A stretch of DNA of 64,000 bases, from the NCBI RefSeq assembly GCF_042100115.1, contig NC_091272.1, positions 992,001-1,056,000 on the forward strand. Direction: 5' to 3'. The stretch's first letter is position 1, and each line of letters opens with the position of its first letter. Source of the DNA: Alternaria dauci. Taxonomy: Eukaryota; Ascomycota; Dothideomycetes; Pleosporales; Pleosporaceae. Position numbers and translations under genes: made by a program. The notes beneath the pieces were generated by a model. That model was not told where the DNA came from. It worked only from the letters and a program-made list of their open reading frames with translations, and ran no database searches. Below are positions 1-9,936 of the stretch, in pieces.

Positions 1-275
1 CGTGCAGAGTAACAGCGGTGGCTCCATAATCGATGATACCCGCCTGTGATACCAAAAGCGGTCATGAAGTAGTAGAGGATACTCCATAGTAAGGTTGGTC
101 GAGTGAGAGGTGTCGAACGTGCCAGGTAGAGACCATACGTGGGGACCAAAACGACGAGAGTTGTGTTGAGCCAATTGATCTTCTTGTACCAATTTGTGAA
201 GGTGACTGGCTGAGCAGATATGTGTGGTTCTTTCGGACTGGGAGGGCTTCCCGCCAAAGGGTCAGAAGCGGCCAT
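1..275 (-). CDS. ole1: Delta-9 acyl-CoA (stearoyl-CoA) desaturase, N-terminal part (runs off the window)
   Basis: The enzyme inserts the cis-9 double bond into palmitoyl- and stearoyl-CoA in the ER membrane, using a di-iron centre and cytochrome b5 electrons. The minus-strand frame opens at the ATG at 275-273 and stays open to base 1 (91 complete codons). It starts MAASDPLAGSPPSPKE and continues with an amphipathic NWYKKINWLNTTL stretch. A hydrophobic first membrane pair follows, and then the first histidine box GGYHRLWSHR (HX4H), which is diagnostic of OLE1-type desaturases. The remaining histidine boxes and the fused cytochrome b5 domain normal for fungal Ole1 would lie beyond base 1. No intron is needed in the visible part. 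Family assignment is firm; completeness of the gene cannot be judged. Confidence 0.9.
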   Translation of the reverse strand, partial: MAASDPLAGSPPSPKEPHISAQPVTFTNWYKKINWLNTTLVVLVPTYGLYLARSTPLTRPTLLWSILYYFMTAFGITGGYHRLWSHRCYSA

Positions 276-1238
276 GAGGAACGAAGTGAGCTAGTTAATC
301 TCACACAGAGGGAAAAAGCAAAATACAGAGCAGCTTACTCCTCCAAGCACAATAGCTTCGTATATGTACCTTGAATCATGTTCGACACGGAACATTCCGG
401 ATACACCAACAGTCAGCCCCAATGCAGGGCAGGACATGGTTTTTTCAGCCCCATTATCGGTCAAGGGCAACGTGCGTAACGGCAAGACAGTCACGCCAAA
501 CCCTCCGGTCCGGATTCCTCGGGCGTCGTGTAGATTCTACTGCTCTGATGTCATTGGCCGAGCGGAGTCGTGGACTAGAGTTGATGAAGTCTACAATGCC
601 GTGTATGGTTAGCAGCTTGCAGGAACGTGGCTGTTCTTCGGCTGTTTGATGCCTATCTGGGTGCTAACCTGTTTCTGGTGAAGGACGCGAGTTGTTAGGG
701 TAGTACCAGACTTGGCGCGGACTTCATGCCACCTCTCAACTCTTAAACTTCAGTCAGCAGTGCGCATAAAGAAGCGCAGTTACCGCCGTGTTTCTTTCTA
801 TGTCCATTCCTGGATTACGGTAGACAAACTCCCTTATGATAGTTGGGGACAACTATACTCCTCTCTGTGATCAATCGCGAATCAAATAGAACAAATGTAC
901 CGCTTTCTATGTTTGATCGCGAATTGAAAGAATTCTTATAATCTTTTTGATATTTTCTTGCGAGTTAAAAAGTATGGACGGCTCAATGGTGCAGACGTGT
1001 CGCAATGGGGGCCTGAAGCTTGATGAGTGTCTGAATCTCTCCTACATATAGGCGAATGAGTCTACCACCAAATCTGGACTCATCAATACATGTTGCTAAT
1101 GAGAGAGATTAGATTGCTTACAAGTGGGTTGAATGCTCCTTCGCCTTGCTAGCTGTGCCCCGAGTTTGGGTGACAGTCATTGGGGTATCGAGATCATCGC
1201 TCAAGTCACCATATCTCTGATGTCTATGTGTTCGTCTC
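276..1238. other. Intergenic region: desaturase upstream region and TSR4 3' side
   Basis: No convincing gene. Short open frames on both strands lack domain-like composition. Two copies of a TCGCGAAT-containing motif lie about 45 bp apart near 877 and 925 (ATCGCGAATCAAATAGA and ATCGCGAATTGAAAGA). They could be protein-binding sites of the desaturase promoter, but that is a guess. Confidence 0.5.
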
Positions 1239-2592
1239 CTACTTCTTTGAAGCAACCTCCTCCCATTGTACGCCCACCCATTCCTCCACGTAGCCGACTT
1301 CGCCTTCTTGGACGTCGCTGGGCTTGCAGTCTTTGCTGCATACGGCCATGATAATGGTGCCCCATTCCATGCCATCGATGCTCATCTCCTCTGCTTCCAA
1401 CTCGGTAATCGCATGTGGTGTCAACTGAACCTCGAAGACCCTATCCGCACCACACGTCGAACATCGAGGATAGCCAGTTCCACCCCGTGAGGCCGCCGTT
1501 TTGACCTTTGTGTTCGACGCTGTGCCGTTCTCTGAATGTGGTCCCAGGAGCTTGCCAATGGCATCATTGTCGCTGTACAGAAGTGGCTTGCCTTTGTACT
1601 CGTAACGCAGTACCTGCTCGGGATTCTCTCCGATACGATCTGCGAACTTCTGGAACGTCCTGTCCATGGAGGACTCGAATACTTCCTTGTCTTCTTTCCC
1701 ACCTCCGCTCCCGCTACCTTCAGTTTCCATGTCCATTACCCGCACGTTCGCCGGTATTGACGGTTCTGACGGAGCGTCTAGCGTCTCGTATTCGGCGTCC
1801 AGGTGGTAGTGTGGGAATGGTGTAGGGAAGGCCGAGCCTGCTGGCCATGGCTCGTGTGGACGTGGGGGTTGTTGTTCGGACGGAGGTGGTGAAGACAGGC
1901 GAGCCTTGGATGCGAAAGTTTCCGGCAGGGTCGTAGAGGCTTCGTCTTTCTTCTCTTCAGGCTCGCTAACTTGAGGTGCAGGGCCGGAAGTGCCGAAGGG
2001 GTTCACACTTCCTCCTGAAGAGAAAGGGTTCGCCGATGCCGCGCCATTAGGCTTGGACGAGAAGGGGTTCGAAAATGGGTTCGTGGGTGTCGACGCACTT
2101 GTCCCGTTCTTGACGCCAAACAGCGACTCGCCTATCTTGGGCTGAGGCTTTTCTTCTTTCACCTCCTTCTTCTCGACTTTGGCAGTGCTAGCCTTGCTGC
2201 TGGCGCCTTTTGCGATGCGCACTCCGCGGATGCCCCTCACACTGCCCTCTTTTCTTCGACATGGTTTGCGCCGACATGTCCAGATGTAGAGTCGCCGCTC
2301 GTGGCCAGGGAACTGGTCAGGAAGATCGCCGTTGAGTTCGAGGAGGAGGCTGAGATAGCCATTGCAGACTTTGCATTTTGCTAGAGCGCCAGAAGGGGCT
2401 GTCGTCCCATCTATCCAGCCCTACTATCATGATTAGACAGACTTCTGCTCAGGTCGACGGTATGCGTACCGGTGCGCCTCCGATGTGGGAAATGGCGTCG
2501 CCAGTTGCCTCCTTTGTCGCATAGCCCAGCAGTACGTTTGTCTCGGTGTAGTCGTCGTCGCCGTCCGAGGAATCGCTGTCGTAAGGCGCCAT
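1239..2592 (-). CDS. tsr4: TSR4/PDCD2-like ribosome biogenesis factor
   Basis: Yeast Tsr4 and animal PDCD2 are dedicated chaperones of ribosomal protein uS5 (Rps2) and are needed for 20S pre-rRNA processing. Proposed exons are 2592-2470 and 2420-1239 with a 49-bp intron (donor GTACGC, branch-like CTAATC, acceptor TAG), giving about 434 aa. The N-terminus has the family motif with GGAPGWIDG across the splice. It is followed by the zinc-ribbon-like KCKVCNGYLSLLLELNGDLP and FPGHERRLYIWTC stretches. A long low-complexity NPF-rich linker follows. The C-terminal PDCD2_C domain contains DRTFQKFADRIGENPEQVLRY, PRCSTCGADR and EWGTIIMAVCSKDC. The gene is head to head with eIF3k, 168 bp between start codons. 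Assignment rests on motif order and is strong. Confidence 0.92.
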
Positions 2593-2760
2593 TTTGGTGT
2601 AGCCGGGCAGATGTGTGTCGCAATCAATTGTTTTGGCGGGGTCTAACTTTTTTGAAGATGACGCGGGGCTGCCCGGTGGCCAATGCGCCGTCTCGTCGCA
2701 CTGAGCGAATTTGACCAAGCCTTCAACACCAACTCGTCGTCGCTCACCCACACAACCACC
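2593..2760. promoter_or_regulatory. Divergent promoter between tsr4 and eIF3k
   Basis: Only 168 bp separate the two start codons of these translation-related genes, so both core promoters and 5' leaders must lie in this interval. No TATA box is visible. The eIF3k side ends in a CA-rich leader with CACCATGG around the start codon. Co-regulation of the pair is an inference from the spacing and shared role in translation. Confidence 0.6.
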
Positions 2761-3751
2761 ATGGGCGCCCCTTTCGACTTCGCGCCTGAGCGGCCGGATC
2801 ACATGCAGCAGATCCTCGATGGACTGGATCGCTACAACCCAGAGACGACGGGCGTCTTCCAGGACTATGTCATGCAGCAGTGCGAGAACCAGACGTACGA
2901 CTGCTACGCCAACCTCGCCCTGTTGAAGCTGTACGTTCCCCCCCCTCTACTCGTTCCTTTCCACGCTACAAGATGAAGAAACAACCACAACGTTTCCTAT
3001 TACCCGAGGGATGGGGATTGAATCCCCCCACCCGCTGAAGTTTATTATTAGCTCTATCTGACAGCTTTCTCCTGCCTTTGCTATTGTACCTCTGCCATCT
3101 TCGTTGCATCCCACTGACCACGATGCTGCAGCTACCAATTCAACCCGCACCTCGCCCGTGACGAGACCATCACCAACATCCTCGTCAAGGCCCTCACCGT
3201 CTTCCCCAGCCCCGACTTCTCCCTGGGTCTGTCCCTCCTCCCCCCACACGTCCTAGCTCCTCTTTCGTCTTCATTACACAACCCAGCTGCTGGCGACGCC
3301 CCGCTATCGGAAGCTGTTCAGAAGCTCAACGAGCTCAGGAATCTGCTCGAAGGTGCAGACTACGCTACCTTCTGGTCCACACTAGACTCTGACGACCTGT
3401 ACGCCGACTTGATTGCCGACGTATCAGGCTTCGAGGAGTTGATGCGCGTGCGAATTGCTGCGACTGTCAGCCAAGCGGTACGCGAGGTTGACCGAAGCAT
3501 CCTGGAGTCGTGGTTGAACCTCTCTGGAAGCGAGTTTGACAACTTCGTCGGAAGCGTGTGCGGATGGAACATTGATGGTGCCAAGATCAAGGTGCCAATC
3601 AACAAGGACAACGAGGCTAAGGGCACCGTTGTTCGCGAGAATGTCAAGTTTGATCGTAAGTTCCTTACACATGGTCAATATCGATCAACTGCTAACAGAT
3701 CTGGCAGAATTCGCAAGGGTCATCAAGAGGGCATACGAACAGCCTGCATGA
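2761..3751 (+). CDS. eif3k: Eukaryotic translation initiation factor 3 subunit K
   Basis: This is a non-essential peripheral subunit of the eIF3 complex that helps assemble 43S pre-initiation complexes in the cytosol. Proposed exons are 2761-2930, 3132-3655 and 3708-3751, giving 245 aa, close to the usual fungal size. The start [20 protein letters not shown] and the segment [18 protein letters not shown] are typical of eIF3k. The HAM/CSN8-like helical domain follows ([19 protein letters not shown] across intron 1), and the protein ends [13 protein letters not shown]. Intron 1 is long for this window (201 bp) and holds a small GC hairpin near 3010-3035. Intron 2 is 52 bp (GTAAGT to CAG). Confidence 0.93.
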
Positions 3752-4284
3752 GTGACACGATTTACAGTATGACGACATGAGGCTACGGTTTGCACGGTCG
3801 GCGTTTGAGGCGGACTTAAAAAATGCATCAGTATGCAACAGAAGCGTACCCGGCGGCCCTCGACAGCCATATAGGTTGACTTCGGTGGCTCTCTATATAC
3901 CCCAAAAGTACGCCGCTACGAGCAAAAGGCCTGGGAGGACAAACTTCCACGGGCCTTGCAAAGATTCAATAACATCAATCCGACCAAACATTACCACTTC
4001 TCCTTTTTCTTTTTTCAGCTCTAGATCTCATTTCTATTTCGGCTCGCAAAACCCAGTCCCTGCTGGACTGCAGTGAAACACATCCTCATAGGCTCGAAGA
4101 AATCCAACCAAAGCTCTCAAACCTTGCCAATCACTCGCACCTGTTTCTATCGTTTGCCAGCAAAATCTCCGATATCTGGAGCAAGCTTTGGGCTCTAACG
4201 TAGCGCGACTGTTAAGTTTAGCCGCACAACAACAGGGAGTGGTGCCAAGCGTATGCGCAACGGCCCCGTGAATTTCGCTTAGGC
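3752..4284. other. Intergenic region without recognisable gene
   Basis: Downstream region of eIF3k. I see no coding signal, RNA gene or repeat that I can support. Confidence 0.5.
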
Positions 4285-4449
4285 TTACGCCACCTTTGCC
4301 TCAGCCAGCCGTCCAACCCTATCAACTACACGACTAGTAATATCTCCTTTGTGTTTACTCCTGCGTCGTACCGTGGACAAAACCGTTGCGCGATGACTTA
4401 GATTCATTCGATCAGGGTTTGGCCCTGCTGGCTGGAGCTTGTTCGACAT
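4285..4449 (-). CDS. Possible small protein, 54 aa, unknown
   Basis: An ATG-started frame on the minus strand (4449-4285) gives a basic, Arg/Lys-rich 54-residue peptide beginning MSNKLQPAGPNPDRMNLSHR and ending GRLAEAKVA. The start context (GCGATCATGTCG) and the A-rich leader upstream (ATCAACACAAAAAGC) look like a fungal 5' leader. I recognise no family. The amino-acid composition is coding-like, but the length makes a chance frame quite possible. Confidence 0.3.
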   Translation of the reverse strand: MSNKLQPAGPNPDRMNLSHRATVLSTVRRRSKHKGDITSRVVDRVGRLAEAKVA

Positions 4450-4923
4450 GATCGCAAACTGGAGTGTGCTTTTTGTGTTGATGAATACAACGATGGCCAG
4501 CAATGCTATATGTCTGCAGCAGGTGCAATGGCTCTTAAAGTTCTCGCTGTCTTTCGTCTCCCGTCTCCCATTTGCGTTTTTTGGCCTTGAGACGAACGGA
4601 ATCAGTATTTGACCCAATTGTTGATTCGCTTGCAGAACACCTGCCCGTTTGTCTCAATAACGAAAACTTTCCACGCGAACCCTCGAAATATTAGCAAGTC
4701 CGACTCGAGCAACATCACCTGGAGCACATCGATAGGCTTCCCTTGGTCACGTCACACAGGCCAGCTGAGCATTGTCTCACTCGTGATAGCCTCTTCTTGA
4801 CTATCGTCAAAACTCACGAACTCGAAAACACTATCAACGTCGAGTCCACGTAGCAGCCAAGGTTCGAGGTCTCCAAACGTGCACCAGGCGTAAAAAATCT
4901 CCTCGCAGTCGACACTCACCACC
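4450..4923. other. Upstream region of the secreted CBM-like gene
   Basis: Nothing beyond short chance frames. The 3' end (CACTCACCACC before ATG) is a normal fungal leader. Confidence 0.4.
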
Positions 4924-5520
4924 ATGGTTCTTCAAAGACTCGTAGTCTTCCTCATATGCGCCATCCCCGCCTTCTCATCCACTCAGGCTACGCCACTTCC
5001 ATCGCCGCCGCAAATTCTCTCTGCAAGAGCCTGTACAAACGTCCTCGCTAATCCGTCTTTTGAAACTCGTCTGTTGACCCCATGGATGGACATGGTGACA
5101 GGCTCGTGGTCCTCTCGCGGCATCTCCACCTCTCCTTCCTACCTTGGCGCACACTCCGGTTCCAACGCATACGCCGCGACATCAAATAGTTCGGAAGTGA
5201 CTGCGACGCTTACACTATCGCAATCTTACATCGAACTTCCTACCGGTGTGACGGTGGACTGCTACGCATGGGTTAGGGGAAGCAGGCCCAACGGGCAAAC
5301 GCGCGTTGAGGTCTTCATGGACGGGGTCAGCTGTGGACAAGAGGTTTGGCTGGGGGCTGTGGACAAAGGTTGGAGGAGGGTTGGCGGCAAGATCACGGTA
5401 CAATATGTGGTTCCAGACGTTGGTCATTCGGTTGCGGTCAGTGTGCAAGGTGATGGCGTGGAGGACACGGGTGGCTGGAGTGTGGCTGTGGACGATGTTG
5501 GTGTGGCGCTTGGGTGTTAG
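4924..5520 (+). CDS. Secreted carbohydrate-binding-like (CBM4_9-like jelly-roll) protein
   Basis: An intronless 198-aa protein. A signal peptide covers about residues 1-22 (MVLQRLVVFLICAIPAFSS, hydrophobic core then polar region). The mature part begins with a CTNVLANPSFETRLLTPW segment. This NPSFE...PW pattern opens beta-sandwich carbohydrate-binding modules of the CBM4/9/22 type. The rest is beta-strand-rich with four cysteines (CTN, DCYAW, VSCGQ, the final C) that could form two disulfides, and ends DVGVALGC. There is no catalytic domain. Likely role is binding of a wall or extracellular polysaccharide, or as a cell-surface protein; the ligand is unknown. The start has the context ACCATGG. 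Confidence 0.72.
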   Translation: MVLQRLVVFLICAIPAFSSTQATPLPSPPQILSARACTNVLANPSFETRLLTPWMDMVTGSWSSRGISTSPSYLGAHSGSNAYAATSNSSEVTATLTLSQSYIELPTGVTVDCYAWVRGSRPNGQTRVEVFMDGVSCGQEVWLGAVDKGWRRVGGKITVQYVVPDVGHSVAVSVQGDGVEDTGGWSVAVDDVGVALGC

Positions 5521-5757
5521 GGAGCAGCCGTAAGACAGACATGCCTGAGTGACGAGGGTAATTCAAAAAGAGGGAGTAGACTGTAGATAGCCACAAAGAA
5601 CTGGGTTGGTACATAAATGGTTTAATAAGGACAGCATTTTCCGGATAAACATGATATATGGTCAGCGAGGATTACAAAACAACCCCTTTTCTGGCATTTT
5701 GGATAGTGACAAACATGGAAGAGGTTGATCAAGTGTCATTTGACCATAAAGATCTAG
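5521..5757. other. Short intergenic segment before repeat element copy 1
   Basis: A/T-rich 3' flank of the CBM-like gene; no feature seen. Confidence 0.4.
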
Positions 5758-5759
5758 CA

Positions 5760-5893
5760 TACACGCCATAGAAGGGAAAAATCGAACACCCTACTAGGCA
5801 ACTACAGGAGAGCAATCCATCTTCCTTTGTAGAGCAATACTCTACCTAGGTGACTACAGGGGTGGCGTTTGATTTTCCCCTTCTATGGCGTGC
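5760..5893. mobile_element. MITE-like element, copy 1 (about 134 bp)
   Basis: The left end CACGCCATAGAAGGG followed by AAAAATCGAACACC is mirrored at the right end as CCCCTTCTATGGCGTG preceded by GGCGTTTGATTTT. The inverted repeat is roughly 29 bp with few mismatches. The inside holds the family monomer: GGCAACTACAGGA and later TGTAGAGCAATACTCTACCT then AGGTGACTACAGGG. A TA dinucleotide lies just outside the CACGCC ends on both sides, possibly a target duplication. There is no coding capacity. It lies immediately downstream of the pterin dehydratase stop codon (5899). Confidence 0.8.
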
Positions 5894-5898
5894 ATACA

Positions 5899-6378
5899 TC
5901 AATTTGGCCATTTTTTTAACCCGACCTCGGCTGCTTTTTGATCACAAAATTCAGCCATCTCAACATCCTTTATGCTCAACCCTCTGGGCTTATGAGTAGT
6001 CCATTCAATCCAGACTTTGTTGTACGTGTTGGACCAATGCGGATGATGCTTCTTCGCTTTGCACTCATCAGCGACCAGCGACATGAACTGCCAAGCCTGT
6101 GCAAAGCCAGGAAACAAAAAGCTGCGCGTGATAGTCTTCTTGTAGTCTACGACTTCCCATGTAGAAGAAAGCCTGTGTAAGCGATCGGGCAGGTCAGGGG
6201 GTTGGTTGGGGGCATAGATTGAGTCGTCTGGTGTGTTTTGTTTGGGCTGCTCAGCCGGACCAGGTGACGGACGAGAGTCTGAGGACAGTGAGCGGAACCC
6301 CGTAACGAATGAGGAGCTCGCATGAGGCCAGGTAGTAGCTTGTCTTGGCCGGACGTGTGTTTCACGGCGGATCAGCAT
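5899..6378 (-). CDS. Pterin-4a-carbinolamine dehydratase (PCD/DCoH), probably mitochondrial
   Basis: The enzyme dehydrates 4a-hydroxy-tetrahydropterin to regenerate the quinonoid pterin after aromatic amino-acid hydroxylation. The family also occurs in organisms lacking those hydroxylases, where its role is less clear. I take the ATG at 6378, giving 159 aa. The conserved C-terminal core shows FPGFAQAWQFMSLVADECKA, then the active-site signature KHHPHWSNTYNKVWIEWTTH with the expected histidines, and ends with GLSIKDVEMAEFCDQKA. Usual PCDs are about 100 aa. The extra 50 N-terminal residues are Arg/Ser-rich with few acids (MLIRRETHVRPRQATTWPH), which resembles a mitochondrial presequence. The stop codon nearly touches MITE copy 1. 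Confidence 0.88.
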   Translation of the reverse strand: MLIRRETHVRPRQATTWPHASSSFVTGFRSLSSDSRPSPGPAEQPKQNTPDDSIYAPNQPPDLPDRLHRLSSTWEVVDYKKTITRSFLFPGFAQAWQFMSLVADECKAKKHHPHWSNTYNKVWIEWTTHKPRGLSIKDVEMAEFCDQKAAEVGLKKWPN

Positions 6379-7967
6379 AGACGTTCCGGTGCGACAGTGA
6401 TGGTTGCACAACGCTTGATACGATTGGCTGTGACTGGTAGGTTAGATGTGTTTGAGTTCTGAGGTCATCATGGCGGGTGTCATGGCGCAGGTCAGACAAG
6501 AGATTGGCCGGCTCGTCGGTAGCAGAAAAATTAATGGTTAGACTTACGGGATTGCCCGAGCTAGATTCTGAGGCATTGTCATGCTGTAGATACGCGCTTG
6601 GAGGGTTGATGACGATTTTGACGCTGGGCACCTGGGCAGTTGGCGGGGTGTGAATGAAGGAGAGTTTGTGCCGTGGCGGAAGGCGAACAGTGGCCAATGA
6701 GTTGATTGCGTACAATCAGCACGGGTTTCTTGACTGCAAGATGCACGGCAGATGCAAAGGCGTTGCGGGATCAGGAGGGGAGTATGAGTTAATCGCTACC
6801 TCGATGCGCCTGGCAAATGCGCTTGGACCAAGCATCTCCAATATTGCCCAACGGCCATGTATCTGACCGATGGATTCAGCAAGACGCTTGCTGTTGTGAA
6901 GCGCCAAAGCTCACGCAGGGAACTAGGTAGTTTGGAAGTAGTGTCACAGGAATCTGGGAGTAAACCATCTGCTGATGCTGCACATGCGTTCAAGGGGCGG
7001 ATGGGAATCAGAACAGCACTCATCATGGCAAGAAGACATCAGCACAAGGGAATTGACAAGAAGAAAAGACATCGACGCAGCAGGCGTTGTGATCTAATGG
7101 CGCATCAACTCCTGCATTTGGTATCTACGGAGCCGTCGGATCTGAAAACATACAAGTCCCGTATACAGTAATCAGACATTGGGGAACTAGCCGCAAGGGG
7201 GTTAAGGTGTGTTGGACGGCTACCAGACGGTCGGCGGTCGGGGAATTGGTAAGCAATCAGCATGGCAAAAAAGCAGGTGGATGGGCAGATGGAGTGCACA
7301 GCTCGTCGGGACCTTGCCGAAGTCAGGCAGAGAGTGGCAGCAGGGCGTTCATTTCCATGCACTTGGCTCGGGCGAGTCGTGATGAGGAGGGTGGAGTGCA
7401 GCGAGGCAATGCATTGTTGTTGTTGTCGTCGTCGTGGAGAGATCCCGCGAGGCCGACGGTGCCGCCCTACATATAGCGCCATCGCCCCGAGGTCTGTCTC
7501 TTCTTAGTCAAAGCTGCGTAATCCATATTTCGACCAACTGCATCATCACGATACAGGTGAGCTGCCCCATCGTCCTACAACACGAGACGCGCAACCCAAG
7601 ATGCTGTCGCAACACTGCGCGCAAGTCTTGGCGCCTGCGACGGATGAAGCTGACTGTCTCCGGCCCAGGCGCGCTCCTTCACACACTGCTGCCTGCACAT
7701 AGTCGACGACCCCATCGTCGCGACGTCACCACCAGCACGACCCTCGCCGGCCGACCACCCCCAAAGAGCGTCGCTTCACCCAGCTGCCCTCTTTGCGCAT
7801 ACCGTCTCGCTTTGGCCTAGTACGGCGACATTGCATCCCAGCCTCCAATTCCTGTCTTGCTGTCTAATCAACGCCACAACAACACCCTCGCCGCGGTGCT
7901 CTTGTCCGACGCGCCTTGAATGAGCCCAGTCCTGTATCCCTCGAGCCACACTGACACTGGGTATAAC
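6379..7967. other. Long intergenic region upstream of kapC-like gene
   Basis: About 1.6 kb. A minus-strand open stretch at 6362-6712 has no ATG at its start and no recognisable domain. The last 450 bp are C/T-rich (many CACC, GTCGTC runs), as in long fungal 5' leaders, and probably belong to the kapC transcript. No RNA gene or repeat family recognised. Confidence 0.4.
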
Positions 7968-8957
7968 ATGCAGGCATCGGCCGCTCAGGTAAGCGCTGCT
8001 GACTGTTTCAGGCCTTGCGCTGCTGACATGCCAATTCAGGATCAATCCAAGCCGACCATAGAGATGAGTTAGTGGCCACCCCCCCCCCCCCCCCCACGCA
8101 TCCGTACATTCCTATTGATTACTAACACGTACTGTTATGAAGGCTTAAGAGAACATCTGCTCGCTGCCGGCGCTGGACAGCCCAGCGTGCAGCCTCTCCC
8201 TCAGCATCCTCCACATCCCCAACATTCCCAGCACGCACACACTGCGGGCCCACCACACGCCATTGACCCTGCCATTGGGGGCTCCGCCTACGACATGAGC
8301 CAAGGCGGCCCTGACGATGGGAACACGAGTGAAGGCCGCTCTAAGGGACGGCGAGAGTTGTCGACATCGAAGCGCGCCGCTCAGAATCGCGCCGCCCAGG
8401 TACGTCCATTGCGCGCGCATTGCCATGCTCCACACTAACACCACCAGCGCGCGTTTCGCCAGCGCAAGGAAGAGTACATCAAGCAGCTCAAGGACCAAGT
8501 CAAGGAGTTTGAGCAGCTATGCGAACTGTACAAGACTCTCCAGACCGAGAACTACCAGTTGCGCGATTACATCATCAACCTGCAATCGCGACTGCTCGAA
8601 ACCCAAGGCGAGATACCACCTGCGCCCGCCGGTGTAGATCTCAACCGACCACACGAACAACCAAACATGCACCAAGCACCGCAACCACCACAGCCGCCCC
8701 AACAGCCCGAGCAACCGCAGCAGCAACAGCAAGCCTCCAGCAATAACAATGGTGGGCTTTCGGAGCGCCAAATTGGCGAGCTGCAGATGGCAGCGCAAGC
8801 AGCAGCAGCAGCCCAACACGGTGCATCTGGCAATAAGCACGCCAGCTCTGAAGGCTCGTACGACTATGCAGAGAAGCGCCAAAAGGTCGACGAGTCGCCG
8901 CAAGGTCAGCACCCTGAGTCATCGTCCTCTTTCTACCCCAACCCAAACGCTTATTGA
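7968..8957 (+). CDS. kapC: bZIP transcription factor, KapC/AP-1-like
   Basis: This is a DNA-binding regulator of the fungal Yap/Pap1-type bZIP class, closest in my memory to Aspergillus KapC. Proposed exons are 7968-7988, 8040-8067, 8143-8399 and 8448-8957 (271 aa). Exon 1 encodes just MQASAAQ and exon 2 nine residues plus one base. Donors are GTAAGC, GTTAGT and GTACGT, and intron 2 has a perfect ACTAAC branch site. The basic region SKRAAQNRAAQ joins RAFRQRKEEY exactly across intron 3 (about residues 92-112). It carries the NRAAQRAFR core of AP-1-like proteins. A leucine-zipper follows (LKDQVKEFEQLCELYKTLQ). The conserved YQLRDYIINLQSRLLETQGE stretch comes next. A Q/P-rich tail and an acidic C-terminus close the protein. 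No cysteine-rich redox domain as in Yap1 is visible. Confidence 0.88.
8079..8095 (+). repeat. 17-bp poly-C tract inside kapC intron 2
   Basis: An uninterrupted run of 17 C lies between donor GTTAGT (8068) and the ACTAAC branch site (8120). Such tracts are unstable in replication and error-prone in sequencing, so its exact length should be treated with caution. Confidence 0.9.
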
Positions 8958-9936
8958 GAGAGCAGTCGGTCCGATCCATGGCTTACCAGCATAGTAGGCT
9001 CAGGTTCATCCGCTGATTACGACGCTTTCGTCCACGAGCTTCAGCAGTCTGGCAAGCAGGCCGCATAGCAGCCATGCTTCCCTTGTTACTCTACCACTAC
9101 TTCATTTCGCTTCTCCCACTTATTATCTTTACGATGTAATGCATAGACCCTGAAGCCTGTCTACGCTCGGGCCGGCGGTGTTTGCGACGGGCGTATGGAG
9201 TTGCTTCATATATGCATGGTCAGGCAAGACTGAGCCATGATATTGTTTGTACAGGTTTCTGCACTGTCACGGGAATACCGGTTTTTTCTTGCAGCTTTCT
9301 GCTGCTCTACCCCTATGCTTTTGCGTCCAACGTGAGACCCTGCTCTGCTACATACCAAGAAGTCTTGACAGTGATTCAACAGCACCTAAATAAAGACAAG
9401 ACCGAGAGTAAGATCACTTCTTCGTATCCGGTTAGCCACGATCAGTAGTCTCCGACTATATTCCTTTCTTGAGGTGACTGATTTGTCGCTCGCTATACCT
9501 CGCACAGTGTTTTAATATGCAACACGAGAATGTCTGGGTCTGATATATACAATAAGGTTATACGCAACCACATACTTGGAGCGTGAGTCAGCCCATCTCG
9601 CTGTCCACTAGATAAGTGATGCTGACATAGCAGGTAACTTTGACGTACAAACTGCACAGGAACGTTCGTTAGTGGTGTCCATTGGACTTTAGGCATCGCG
9701 CCTGCAAGACAACGCTTCCTCACAGTATACTTCAACGTCGCGCAGTTATCACATTTGTCACATTCGTCACGTTCTTGAGAGGCTCAATGAGTGTACTCTA
9801 TGAAGTACAACTTGGTCCAGCAAGCGATTGGTATCATTCGTCCCATATCATATATCCTAACTCATCAGGTCTTTTCGCATTACAAGAACATGAGAGAGAA
9901 GTCAAAACAAAAATTAGAAACAAGGGCAAACTGAAT
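8958..9936. other. Intergenic region between convergent kapC and PHO89 genes
   Basis: Contains the 3' ends of both genes. No gene, RNA or repeat family supported; the frames seen are chance or antisense to PHO89. Confidence 0.4.

Noticed and set aside
6362..6712. 117-codon minus-strand frame just upstream of the pterin dehydratase, considered as an extra exon
   Set aside because: Starts with a non-ATG codon and is in a different frame; no GT-AG pair joins it to the dehydratase, whose own ATG and presequence look complete.
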